Shown: positions 45,345 to 54,798 of the stretch, piece after piece | Numbering within the stretch: position 1 is the first letter of the stretch | How the letters are laid out: each line of letters opens with the position of its first letter | The notes under the pieces: model-generated | Seen by the model: only the letters and a program-made list of their open reading frames with translations | What the model was told of the DNA's origin: nothing | Databases searched by the model: none | Program-made: the position numbers and the translations under genes | Assembly (NCBI GenBank): GCA_025060195.1 | Contig: JANXCQ010000011.1 | Location: forward strand, 1 to 64,000 | Length of the DNA stretch: 64,000 nucleotides | DNA from: Gemmatales bacterium | Lineage (GTDB): Bacteria; Planctomycetota; Planctomycetia; Gemmatales; HRBIN36 | Reading direction: 5' to 3'

Positions 45345-47393
45345 ATGCAAAAGCCTTACTTGCGTTTATCCAGTCGAGCGATGTTATCCTGTGGGGCCTG
45401 GCTGGTGGCGGGTTGGCTTACTTTTACTTTCCCGGTTCTTAGTGCGCAGTTTGGCGGCAAACCTACGGCGGGTACTAAACCTCGTGTTGCCGCGCCCGAG
45501 TTAGAAGGTGGCGTCGAGTGGCTCAACACCTCCGGTCCGATTCGCCTGCGCGACCTTCGCGGTAAGGTAGTGCTTTTGGACTTTTGGACCTATTGCTGCA
45601 TTAACTGCATCCATGTCTTGCCCGATTTAGCCCGGCTGGAAAAGAAATACGCGAACCAACTGGTCGTCATCGGTGTACATTCCCCCAAGTTCGACACTGA
45701 AAGGGATTCCAGCAACATACGCGAGGCCATCCTACGTTACGGCATCGAACACCCTGTCGTGAACGACGCCCATCGCCGCATTTGGAACGCCTATCGCGTC
45801 TTCGCCTGGCCCACATTCTTTCTCATTGACCCCGAAGGTTACATCGTCGGGCGGGCTTCGGGCGAAGGCTTAGGCGATGTGCTCGATGCCGCGATCGCCA
45901 AGCTTATCGAGGAACACCGGGCCCGCAAAACACTCAATGAGCAACCCGTTCGCTTCGATTTGGAACACTTTCGGCAACGAGAAAAAACGCCGCTCTTTTT
46001 CCCCGGGAAGGTCTTAGCCGATGTCAAGAGCCAACGCTTGTTTATCGCCGACAGCTCCCATCACCGCATCGTTATTACCGATTGGCAAGGTCAGGTTCAG
46101 GCAATTGCGGGCACGGGTGAACCAGGTTGGCAAGATGGTCCTTGCGACAAGGCGCAATTCAACGATCCTCAGGGCCTCGCTCTCGACGGTGATAAACTCT
46201 ACGTGGCCGACCGCAAAAATCATCTTATCCGTACCCTGGACCTCCGCACGAAACAGGTAAACACCTTGGCAGGAACTGGCAGGCAGAGCCATGACCGACG
46301 CGCGGCCGGGAAGCCTCGAGAAGTCGGACTCAATAGTCCATGGGACTTGTTGCTCATCGGCCGAGACCTATACATCGCGATGGCAGGCCATCACCAAATC
46401 TGGAAGCTGGACCTGCAGCAAGACTATTTAGCTGCTTATGCAGGCAGCGGTTTGGAGGAAATCATAGACGGGACGCTCAGTCTGAGTGCCTTTGCTCAAC
46501 CCAGTGGCCTGGCCACCGATGGACAATGGCTTTACGTTGCCGATAGTGAAACGAGCAGCATTCGCGCGGTGTCGCTCGACCCAAAACGCAACGAAGTACG
46601 CACGCTGGTAGGCTTGGGGCTGTTTGAGTTCGGCGACCGCGACGGTCAAGGACGCGCTGTGCGGTTGCAACATCCTCTGGGCGTCGCCTACCACCAGGGC
46701 CAACTGTACCTCGCCGATACCTACAACAACAAAATCAAAGTCCTCGACCCTGTAAAACGCGTTTGCCGAACCTTTCTCGGCGACGGGAAACCTGGCACCA
46801 GCGACGACCCCCCGCGGTTTAACGAACCTGGAGGCCTGTGCGTCGCGGATGATTTCCTCTTCGTGGCCGACACCAACAATCACACTATCCGCGTGGTTAA
46901 TCTACAAAATAAACAGGTGCGCACGCTATCCTTCCCAGGCCTGACCCCACCAGCGCCTCCCCCGCCGCCGAAAAAGCCATATTTTCCCGACCCTATCGTC
47001 GCACGCACCGCACCTCAAGTAGTTGCCATGCAAGGGGAACTAACCTTCCAAGGCACGCTCAGCATCCCGTCCGGACAGAAACTGAGCGCTGAGGAGCCAA
47101 GTCCTTGTTATGTCGAAGCTCTCCAAGGGCCACGGGTGTTATGGGAACAACTCTACCGCGTTCCGCTCGACGCGGCGAACCACAGCTTTCGCCTTACCAT
47201 TCCCGCGGAGAAACTGGCCCAAGCCGACATGCTTCGCCTCACCCTGGGCTACTTCACGTGTCCTGAGAAAAGTACGGGCGTTTGCCTCATGCAAGCGATA
47301 CGCTGGGAAATCCCACTCCAACCAAAAGCCGATTCCAACCAACGCCTTCTTACTCTCGAACCGCCCAAAGACGCTGGCAAAAAGGCCCCGTAA
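45345..47393 (+). CDS. exported thioredoxin-like/NHL-repeat protein (NHLRC2-like)
   Basis: A 682-residue exported protein. After a signal peptide (SCGAWLVAGWLTFTFPVLSAQ) comes a TlpA/thioredoxin-like domain with VVLLDFWTYCCINCIHVLPD, giving the C85-x-x-C88 redox pair in the CCINC form typical of NHLRC2 relatives. A six-bladed NHL beta-propeller follows (FNDPQGLALDGDKLYVADRK, HPLGVAYHQGQLYLADTYNN, FNEPGGLCVADDFLFVADTN), then a C-terminal beta domain. The role in bacteria is not established; a periplasmic thiol-redox function is likely. The next gene, a DsbD-like reductase, lies 111 bases downstream on the same strand. Confidence 0.92.
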   Translation: MQKPYLRLSSRAMLSCGAWLVAGWLTFTFPVLSAQFGGKPTAGTKPRVAAPELEGGVEWLNTSGPIRLRDLRGKVVLLDFWTYCCINCIHVLPDLARLEKKYANQLVVIGVHSPKFDTERDSSNIREAILRYGIEHPVVNDAHRRIWNAYRVFAWPTFFLIDPEGYIVGRASGEGLGDVLDAAIAKLIEEHRARKTLNEQPVRFDLEHFRQREKTPLFFPGKVLADVKSQRLFIADSSHHRIVITDWQGQVQAIAGTGEPGWQDGPCDKAQFNDPQGLALDGDKLYVADRKNHLIRTLDLRTKQVNTLAGTGRQSHDRRAAGKPREVGLNSPWDLLLIGRDLYIAMAGHHQIWKLDLQQDYLAAYAGSGLEEIIDGTLSLSAFAQPSGLATDGQWLYVADSETSSIRAVSLDPKRNEVRTLVGLGLFEFGDRDGQGRAVRLQHPLGVAYHQGQLYLADTYNNKIKVLDPVKRVCRTFLGDGKPGTSDDPPRFNEPGGLCVADDFLFVADTNNHTIRVVNLQNKQVRTLSFPGLTPPAPPPPPKKPYFPDPIVARTAPQVVAMQGELTFQGTLSIPSGQKLSAEEPSPCYVEALQGPRVLWEQLYRVPLDAANHSFRLTIPAEKLAQADMLRLTLGYFTCPEKSTGVCLMQAIRWEIPLQPKADSNQRLLTLEPPKDAGKKAP

Positions 47394-47510
47394 TCAGCGA
47401 TCTTGGGGCCCATCATCCAACCGCCCTGACGATACCGAACAATTTAGCGCCCACGCAGGTGCTTAAGCGCGATTGAGAAAGATTACCCGGCCCAACTCTC
47501 GACCTTGGCT

Positions 47511-49802
47511 ATGCTGCCGCAGCGATTCTATCCTGCAAGCGAGCGCGACCCGCTAAGACGACGACGCCAGATGCATGCCCACGTTGATCGAGTGGCCCAG
47601 CGTTGGGGTATTCGGGCGATACAAACTTCAGTATTGCTGCTGGCCGCCGCTTGGGGTCTAGGGGTTGCCCCGTCGCCTGGGTTCGCGCAAGACGTGATTG
47701 ACGAAATCGCCGAGTTCTTCCGTGAACCCCAGACGGTCAGCGTCAGCGTGCCCCTACGGGGTGCCTTTGCCCAGGCAGTGGAAGAGCTGCGCGTCTCCCT
47801 GTTTCCAGACCACCCGCGGCGTGGCGACATCGTTCGTCTGGAAGTCCTCATCCGTCTGAAGCCTGGCTGGATGACCTATCCCCTGCGCCAGGACGATGCG
47901 GAATTGGCCAACGTGGTGAACCAATTCGAGCTGCTCGACACGACCGTCCTGATTCCAATAGCCGACTGGCACGCTCCCACACCGCTCAGCGTCCAGGAAG
48001 GTCCTTATCGCAAGCACTACTACCGCGATTCGGTCAGCTTCACCCGCCAACTGATTGTCCGGCCCGACGCCACGCCAGGTAACTATTCTTACCCCGTCCA
48101 AGGGCGCGTCCTTGTCTGCGTCAAACAGGACAAACAGGAACGATGTCTGCCGCCCGAAAAATTTGCCGTCCAGGTGCCGTTATTGATTCTTCCGAGCACC
48201 GTCGAAGTGCCTGTCGAAGTTCGCCCGATCCTCGACCAACTTCTCCTTAGGTCAGGCACTGCGCCCAACTTGACGGAAAAACCGGGCGCTACAGCCGGCC
48301 CTGCCACTCCCGCGGTCCCCTCGTCTGCCAAAGATAAACTGCTCCAACGCGGCTTATGGGCGTTCATTCTCAGCGGCATGTTCTGGGGGCTGGTTTCATT
48401 AGCCACCCCGTGCGTCTTTCCAATGATCCCCATCACGGTGAGCTTCTTCCTCAAACAAGCGGAAAAAGAACATTTCCGCCCGGTCTTCTTTGCGTTTGTT
48501 TATAGCGGCACCATCGTCATTGTGCTCACACTGGGAGCACTATTACTACTGGGCTTCTTCCAGGCCGCGATTCAACATTGGCTCACCAACATCCTGATCG
48601 GCGCGCTGTTTATTTACTTCGCCTTAAGCCTACTTGGTTGGTATGACATCCAACTCCCCGCAAGTTTGGCCCGTTTCACCTCAGCCCGGGAAGCGAAGGG
48701 GGGCGTAACGGGCGTGATCTTTATGGCACTGACGTTCACCATCATCAGCTTCGCTTGCGTCGCTCCATTTCTCGGTGGCTTTGCCGGGTTGACGCCGTCG
48801 CTCGGTAACATCGCGCTGATGCTCCGCCAAGGCGAACTCGGCCAACTCATCCTCGTATTCCTCATTCTCCTCGCCGGCGGACTCGCCTTTTCTCTAACGT
48901 TTGCCTCTCCCTTCTTCATACTCGCTCTGTTTCCCACCATGCTGAAAGCACTTCCGAAGAGTGGCAGCTGGATGAACACTGTGAAGGTCGTTATGGGCTT
49001 CCTGGAACTGGCCGCTGCTTTGAAGTTTCTCCGCGCGGGCGAAAAGCTCCTCTTAGGCGACGCTGTGCTACTCACCTTCGACTTCGTTTTGGGCAGCTAC
49101 GTCGCTTTAGCCGCTGCGTGTGGCCTGTATTTACTCGGATTGTTCCGCCTACCCCACGACGAACTGGAAACCAACCACATCGGTGTGCCCCGGCTACTAT
49201 TTGGTCTGGCCTTCCTCACTCTGGCGGCCTACCTGCTTCCCGGACTGTATCAGGCTCCACTCCCCGCTCGAGAGGGTTTAGAAAATCAGACGGCCTCGCT
49301 TCGTGTCCGTCCTAAAGGCGCTATCTACGCCTGGCTCGAATCGTTCCTGCTTCCCGACACTTTCCCCGAGCAGGCGCTCGGCAGCATTCACCGCGGGCTC
49401 GAATTGGCCCTAAAACGGAAGCAACGCCTTTTCCTCAACTTCACGGGCGATACCTGAACCAATTGTAAAATCAACGAGAACAGTGTGTTCTCGCTGCCCG
49501 AGGTCCAGAAACGCCTGCATCAATACGTGCAAGTGTATTTATTCACCGACATTGTGCCAGCGGTCTTTCAACCGTCGCCGCCGCCTGAATGGAACCGTGA
49601 TTTCCAATGGCAGGCCTTCGGCGACGCCCAGCTACCACTGTACGTTGTCCTCGAGCCCGTCAACGAGCGTCAGGCACGCCTTGTTGGCATCTATAACGAA
49701 GGCAAGATCAACGACGTCGCCGCTTTCCTGCGCTTCCTCGACACCAGCCTTACCGCCCCGGCCTCTCGTGCCGTCGATATTCCCCCTTATCCCACACCCT
49801 AG
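47511..49802 (+). CDS. DsbD-like thiol:disulfide reductase, probable selenoprotein (Sec649)
   Basis: An inner-membrane electron carrier from cytosol to periplasm. It has an N-terminal signal/anchor; a DsbD-alpha-like periplasmic domain with C203 and C212 (VCVKQDKQERCLPPE); a multi-helix DsbD-beta domain with C301 in ATPCVFPMIP and C416 in SFACVAPFLGG; and a C-terminal thioredoxin domain. The frame is interrupted once, by TGA at 49455-49457, in the segment NFTGDT-stop-TNCKINENSVF. Relatives have a Cys at that position, in a CxxC. The frame continues without other stops to TAG at 49800-49802. I read TGA as selenocysteine (U649, with C652), giving 763 residues. A SECIS-like hairpin is at 49475-49493. 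Starts at 47505 (TTG) or 47571 are also possible. Alternative: a nonsense mutation. Confidence 0.82.
49455..49457 (+). promoter_or_regulatory. in-frame TGA, probable selenocysteine codon
   Basis: This single TGA replaces the first Cys of the CxxC redox motif of the thioredoxin domain. Cys is TGT/TGC, one base from TGA. Codons on both sides continue the family sequence (FTGDT before, TNCKINE after), with no frameshift. UxxC is a common selenoprotein motif. Confidence 0.82.
49475..49493 (+). promoter_or_regulatory. SECIS-like hairpin
   Basis: CGAGAACA (49475-49482) pairs perfectly with TGTTCTCG (49486-49493) around a GTG loop. The stem starts 17 nt after the TGA and the loop 25 nt after it, with G first in the loop. 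As I recall, bacterial SECIS elements have a G in the first two loop positions and a loop 16-37 nt from UGA, which fits. It would recruit SelB. Confidence 0.75.
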
Positions 49803-49936
49803 AACCTACGCACCTGGCCACGCAACCTGTCAAAACAGCAAATTGAGGAAACTTCAAGTCAACCACATTGTACCCTGGCAGGTGCAACCGTGACGATGAT
49901 CCAGCGTCAAAGGAAATCGTATCCCAATGAGCCTCG

Positions 49937-51427
49937 CTAACTGGCAGCCCCGAGAAGAAGGGGAATCGTAGCCAGCACAACCAGCACGGGCTTGTCGCGC
50001 TTGACCGCGACCGCTTCGTTGGCCTCTGCCGAGATAAACTGGCCAAAGAGCAAACGCGACTTAGGAATGGCCTCCTCGAGAGAATTCGTGAGGTAAATCC
50101 CCAAGCGCTCATTCGGAGCAAATTGAAAGCCCGATTCGCGTAATTGCAGCGCCAGTTTCAGATGGGCGACAGCGTAGGGCGCGACCAGCAGCTCGAAACC
50201 AAAAAGACGTGGCAGGAGTCGTTCGCGGACGTAGGCGGGCCAAGCGCCTTTTCCTTTTCGCTGCTCGACCTGTTGCTGAACTAGACGGACGAGCCAAGAC
50301 AAAAACGTACCTGTGCCACAGGCAGGATCAAGCACCAGGGCTCGGGAGTCGGCCAAACCCTCAGGCAGGTCGAAATGCCGTTTCAGCAAGTTATCCACCG
50401 ATTGGACAATGTAATGCACCACGGGATCAGGCGTGTAGTACACGCCCCGGACTTCGCGGAGTTCAGGATCATATTGGGCCAGGAAACTTTCGTAAAAATG
50501 CACCACGGGATCTTCGCGGTTGAAGCGCCGACCAAAATCCTGAAGGATGGCCCCCAAGTCGGCGCGTTGCAGCAACTGGGCAATGTCATCCGCCAACCAG
50601 GCAATGTGGTCATCGAGGTCGTGCCCAGCCAGCCGTTGGAATAATTGCCGTAGAAACGGATTGCTCCGCGGAATCAGATTGGCCGCATGACTGCGCGTAA
50701 ATGACCCTTGCTGACCCGCCAGTTCGCACCGCGCCGCGAATAAGCCGTAGGCCACGGTCTGGGCGAACAAATCGGCAAATTGAGTATCGTCGAGGTCCGG
50801 CAGCAAAACCTCGCGGAACGCATCCCGTGTTTCGGACAGCTCACTACTCCCCGACTGTAACGCCAGAAGCGTCGCCTGACGCAGTTGCCGTGTACGACGT
50901 GCCAAGTGCACGGCCAAATCCCTGGCCGTCGCCGTTACCAGACCCGACCAGGTGAAGAATGTATGCAAGAGGTCAAAAAGGTCTTGCGCTTCGTCGGAAG
51001 TAGGTGCGCGGTTTTCGCTCACCTTCGGCAAACGGGCGTGGTGTACTTTGCGCCCCTCCCGATAAAGGCGAAAATCGCAGAAGTTGGTCAGCAGGAAGTT
51101 ATCTAAGTTGGCAATAAAGCGTTCGTTTTGCTCCTTAGCCTGGCCTTGCAAGTGGTCGAGATCAACATCCACGGCCTCGGCCTCGACGTACCCGATGGGT
51201 AAGTCGTTTGCGGTTACGATAAAGTCGGGTCGGCCGTGCCGGGTGGGTCGTGGCTCGTGTGTTATCGTCAGTCCCTGGGCCAGCCACGACGCGGCCCGGT
51301 CCAACATTTGCTGGAGCACCACATGCAGGGATTGTTCGTCGGTCGCCTGCGTGCGCTGCCACACATCACGCAACTGGCGGACATACTCGCGGCACCAGCG
51401 GGTAATCTCATGATTGCTCGGAGGCAT
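49937..51427 (-). pseudogene. truncated type IIG/ISP restriction-methyltransferase
   Basis: A 496-residue N-terminal remnant of a combined nuclease-methyltransferase. It keeps the nuclease-like start (RPDFIVTANDLPIGYVEAEAVD), the helical spacer, the linker VVHFYESFLAQYDPELREVR and VYYTPDPVVHYIVQSV that precede the methylase, and SAM motif I LDPACGTGTFLSWL. It ends at KPVLVVLATIPLLLGAAS, exactly where motif IV (usually LGNPPYSG) should be. Family members are typically about 1000 residues or more, so catalytic motif IV, the target-recognition domain and the rest are missing. The usual ExK Lys of the nuclease reads Glu here (VEAE). No continuation is found before the DsbD gene. It is presumably inactive. 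Confidence 0.75.
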
Positions 51428-51816
51428 CGTCAGCTGGCTGTCTGGAAGCTATTAGCCCACTGCGGCATTACTAACCCGTTTGCGTCACCTTATCACGGCC
51501 AAGTGTGAGAAGACCCCAAGGCTGACCCGGCTGACGCCATTCTAGCACCCCAGGTTCCATAGGCAACGCGTTGCCGCCAGCGCTCCTCGGATCAATTCCT
51601 TGCAGTTTTGGTACTGAGCACGGCACCGCGATTCGCCTCTGAAACGCTGGTAGGCAAACGGCGTTAGCCACCACCATGATTGGCTTTACCGAACCGACCT
51701 GCGCTCTTGCTTTCCGATGCAGGAAAAGCATAACGCTGCCATGACTGCCGACACATGTCTAACGCCGAACTTATCCCTCTACGCAAACGTGGACGTTAGC
51801 GCGATGACGGCGGCGT
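51428..51816. other. intergenic region with a 14-bp palindrome
   Basis: About 389 bases between two minus-strand genes. The only clear structure is a perfect 14-bp palindrome GGCAACGCGTTGCC at 51562-51575. No family-like frame, tRNA or terminator was found. The palindrome could be a protein-binding site for a dyad-symmetric regulator. Confidence 0.35.
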
Positions 51817-52908
51817 TCACTGTAGATCGTTGGCACTAATAAGTTCGCCGCCTGCACGGGTTCCCAGAGCGCGCCAAGCCCAGAGCGAAATGCTGTTGCG
51901 CACCTGACGCGTGGCCCCATCCAGCAAAAGCACGTTCACGCCCCCTGGATGGTAACTTCGCGAGGTGATAATGGCATAGGTGGGGGAGCTCTGCGTATGA
52001 TGTTCCCGTCGCGAGTTCCAATCCACGTCCAGCACATTTCCGCTTGAATCGGTAAATGGCACCCGTGTGTTAGGCGGCAGGGCAAAGGTCACCGCAGTTT
52101 GATGCACGCGACCATCCACCCATTCGGTATGGCCGTTGGTTGCCAGCGTCCCACCGATATAGGCCAAGGTCGAGGCCACATCAGGCGGAGGCGGTTGATT
52201 CGGCACGTTGGGCAGGCCGTTATCCCGTAGATACGGCGTCCAGGCTTTGACCTCGGCCATGGCCACCGTATTGCTCGTACCGTCCGACACCTCGGCGATC
52301 TGCGTGCCATAACTATGCGCAAATGCCCCGTCCCCCCGCAGTCCGGTCGCAGGATCATAAACGAACCATACCCCCATGTTCGCCCCGTACGAGAGCGGAA
52401 AATAACGCTGCCCCGATGAGGCTTGATAGATCACTTGCTTTGTGTCGGATGGGCACAGGAAAAACGGAATCTTCACTTCCGTGACGGGCCAATGGGACGG
52501 ATCTGAGTAAGGCAGATTGAAATTAATCCTTCGGTGTAAGTTATCCTGCTCCATGTAGGGCAAGAGTCGGGCGTGCACCGACCAATCGTCGGTGAAACCC
52601 GGGCGGATGATCATCGCTTCAGGGAAGCGGTCGAGTTGGCTGTGATGATTGTGCAAAGCGATACCGATCTGCTTGAGGTGGTTCAGGCACCGCATACGAT
52701 TGGCCGACTCACGCACCCGTTGCACGGCGGGAAGTAACAAAGACATCAGCAACCCGAGGATCGCAATCACCACTAACAACTCAATTAGGGTGAACGCTGG
52801 GCCCACATTCCGCCTGAGGCGTGAGGCCCAGTCCGAAGATCGGCGAAACCAATGTCGATAGGCGCCCGCTCCAAGCCTTGCCCATGCTAGACCGCAAAAT
52901 CGTTTCAT
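51817..52908 (-). CDS. DUF1559 prepilin-like protein
   Basis: A 363-residue DUF1559 protein. The start at 52908 has GAGGAG five bases upstream. The prepilin-type signal FTLIELLVVIAILGLLMSLL follows a long basic leader. VRESANRMRCLNHLKQIGIA and the C-terminal YHPGGVNVLLLDGATRQV are diagnostic, as is the FFLCPSDTK segment. It is a paralogue of the protein at 36512-37492 but of a different subgroup. Located alone between the truncated R-M gene and truB. Confidence 0.94.
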   Translation of the reverse strand: MKRFCGLAWARLGAGAYRHWFRRSSDWASRLRRNVGPAFTLIELLVVIAILGLLMSLLLPAVQRVRESANRMRCLNHLKQIGIALHNHHSQLDRFPEAMIIRPGFTDDWSVHARLLPYMEQDNLHRRINFNLPYSDPSHWPVTEVKIPFFLCPSDTKQVIYQASSGQRYFPLSYGANMGVWFVYDPATGLRGDGAFAHSYGTQIAEVSDGTSNTVAMAEVKAWTPYLRDNGLPNVPNQPPPPDVASTLAYIGGTLATNGHTEWVDGRVHQTAVTFALPPNTRVPFTDSSGNVLDVDWNSRREHHTQSSPTYAIITSRSYHPGGVNVLLLDGATRQVRNSISLWAWRALGTRAGGELISANDLQ

Positions 52909-53245
52909 GAATTCTCCTCTGTTGACGGCCATTGTTATTGTTATTGCGATTCAGTCGCATTAATCCTATAACCTGCCCAAACCAGTGTCCACCTATTCTG
53001 CTGGACTGAACGCCCCCAAGAGAAGCTCAAGCACAAGTGATAACGTGGTAATTACTTACTACGATATTCACTTTGAAGCTAGCGTGGCCAATAGGAGCGG
53101 CAGTTGTGTACGGATACTTTGTCTCATTTGGTAACCTTGAATAAGTCCACCAGGTCGCTTTGAGCCTGGTCGGAATTTTGGGCCTCATTCAGAGCCCTAC
53201 AATTATCGAAGAATCGCGAAGACAATCGCGAGGAACGGGCAGTCA
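52909..53245. other. intergenic region between DUF1559 and truB
   Basis: This 337-base divergent gap holds both promoters, though none is convincing. Features seen are a tandem TTGTTA/TTGTTA run near 52933 and a 5-bp hairpin (TGCGA/TCGCA) around 52947-52961. No gene is supported. Confidence 0.3.
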
Positions 53246-54169
53246 ATGAAGGACGACGCGGAGATGGCCACGCAGGAATTGCACGGGTTTCTGGTGATTG
53301 ACAAACCGAAGGGCATGACGTCGCGTGAGGCGGTGAATTGCGTTCAGGATTGGTTTCCGAGAAGTCGGCCAGGACATGCAGGCACGCTCGATCCGTTGGC
53401 TACGGGCGTGCTGGTTGTGGCGCTGGGCAAAGCCACGCGCTTGCTGGAATACGTGCAGAACATGCGGAAGCTCTACCGCGCCACGATTCGGCTGGGAGCG
53501 CGGAGTGTCACCGATGACGCGGAGGGACCGGTTACGCCTAATCCCGATGCTCCGCCCGTCTCTCAAGACGCCTTACAAGCGGCGTTGGCGCAGTTTGTGG
53601 GGGAGATTGACCAGGTGCCCCCTGCTTTCTCTGCGGTTCGGGTGGAGGGCCGACGTGCCTGGAAAGCGGCGCGGCGCCACCAGGAGGTCGAATTGGCACC
53701 CCGACGCGTGGTCATTTACCGAATCGAACTGCTGTCCTACAACTGGCCTCGGTTGGACGTCGAGGTGGAATGCGGTCGGGGCACCTATATACGCTCCTTG
53801 GCCCGCGACCTCGGCGAGCGGCTGGGTGTGGGGGGATACGTTGAGGAGTTATGTCGGCAGCGAGTAGGACCGTTTCGCTTGGAAGAAGCCATTGCGTTGA
53901 CGGTGTCGCCCGAGGAAGCCCGTGCCGCGCTACGACCGCTCAGCGACGCACTGGTGGAGTTACCCCGCCTGACGCTAGCTGATTCGGATCGGGTGCAACG
54001 GTTGTGCCAAGGGCAACGTCTCATCCTCCCCACTGCATTCGATGGCGAGACGGCAAAATGGCCGTCAGCCGGTGAAGTGGCCGTGTTTGATCAGCGCGGT
54101 CAACTCGTCGGCGTGGCCCATTGGGACGCCGCAACTAGGCAACTGGCCCCAAGCAAGATTCTCCGTTGA
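53246..54169 (+). CDS. truB: tRNA pseudouridine synthase B
   Basis: A 307-residue enzyme that makes pseudouridine at position 55 of the tRNA T-loop. The catalytic Asp lies in RPGHAGTLDPLATGVLVVAL near residue 48. Other family segments are GFLVIDKPKGMTSREAV, KLYRATIRLGARSVTDDAEG, GEIDQVPPAFSAVRVEGRRA, GRGTYIRSLARDLGERLG and LCRQRVGPF. A downstream ATG at 53264 is an equally possible start. It is not beside rbfA, nusA or infB as in many bacteria. Confidence 0.97.
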   Translation: MKDDAEMATQELHGFLVIDKPKGMTSREAVNCVQDWFPRSRPGHAGTLDPLATGVLVVALGKATRLLEYVQNMRKLYRATIRLGARSVTDDAEGPVTPNPDAPPVSQDALQAALAQFVGEIDQVPPAFSAVRVEGRRAWKAARRHQEVELAPRRVVIYRIELLSYNWPRLDVEVECGRGTYIRSLARDLGERLGVGGYVEELCRQRVGPFRLEEAIALTVSPEEARAALRPLSDALVELPRLTLADSDRVQRLCQGQRLILPTAFDGETAKWPSAGEVAVFDQRGQLVGVAHWDAATRQLAPSKILR

Positions 54170-54798
54170 GCCTGCGCACTTCCGAGATGATCCGGCTTAG
54201 GACTAGCCTTCCTAAAGTCTACGGACGAAAAACGTTTTCGCCACGGAAAGCGCTCAGATGTCTCGACAACCTCTGACTTGCTTCCGGAGCAGAGAACTTA
54301 TGAGCCCGATTAATCAGGTCATCGCGATCCTACCGAGCTGTTTTTATGCTTTACACCTCCACACTCGCCCAGGGCCTGACGAATCGAATGGTATGACAAC
54401 GTGCGCGGGATGCGTCGGGCTACCCTAAATATCCCTGAGAAGGATGCCATAATGCTGGGGTGGCGTCGAGAGCCATGACGAGTGTGATACTGCTTACAAC
54501 GGACAATTAGTGCCCGGAGCGCCGTTTCCCATGCTTGGAATCGACTTTATCAAGGCGTGTTTGGCCGTGAGCGTGTTAGCTACGACGAACCGGCGGCAGT
54601 ATTTCGGATGGGACCACGGCGACAGACGAAACAGTTGTAGCCGGTGGAACGCCTCACCGATGTCTGCATTCATCCCGTGAACCAAATCGGGACAACGCTA
54701 GGTTCGCGAGCAGCGAAATCCGGCTGGCACCGAAGTTTGACAAGGAAGACGGGCCTAGCTACTGTCAAAATTTTATTAGGTGGGATTGACGCGCGATG
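54170..54798. other. intergenic region between convergent truB and clpC
   Basis: About 629 bases downstream of both genes. A hairpin-like CGAAAA (54226-54231) / TTTTCG (54235-54240) lies 57 bases after truB and could help termination, though no long T-run follows. A second inverted repeat TTTGACA/TGTCAAA spans about 54735-54768 near the clpC end. No protein gene, tRNA or known RNA is supported. Confidence 0.35.

Noticed and set aside
49485-49802. A separate 105-codon thioredoxin-like gene starting at GTG 49485
   Set aside because: It is in the same frame as the DsbD gene and continues its thioredoxin domain; it would lack the redox Cys pair and has no ribosome site. Reading through TGA as selenocysteine explains it better.
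54735-54768. TTTGACA/TGTCAAA repeat as a clpC terminator, or TTGACA-17-TACTGT as a plus-strand promoter
   Set aside because: The loop is 20 bases with no T-run, and the plus-strand promoter would face the 3' end of clpC with no gene to drive.
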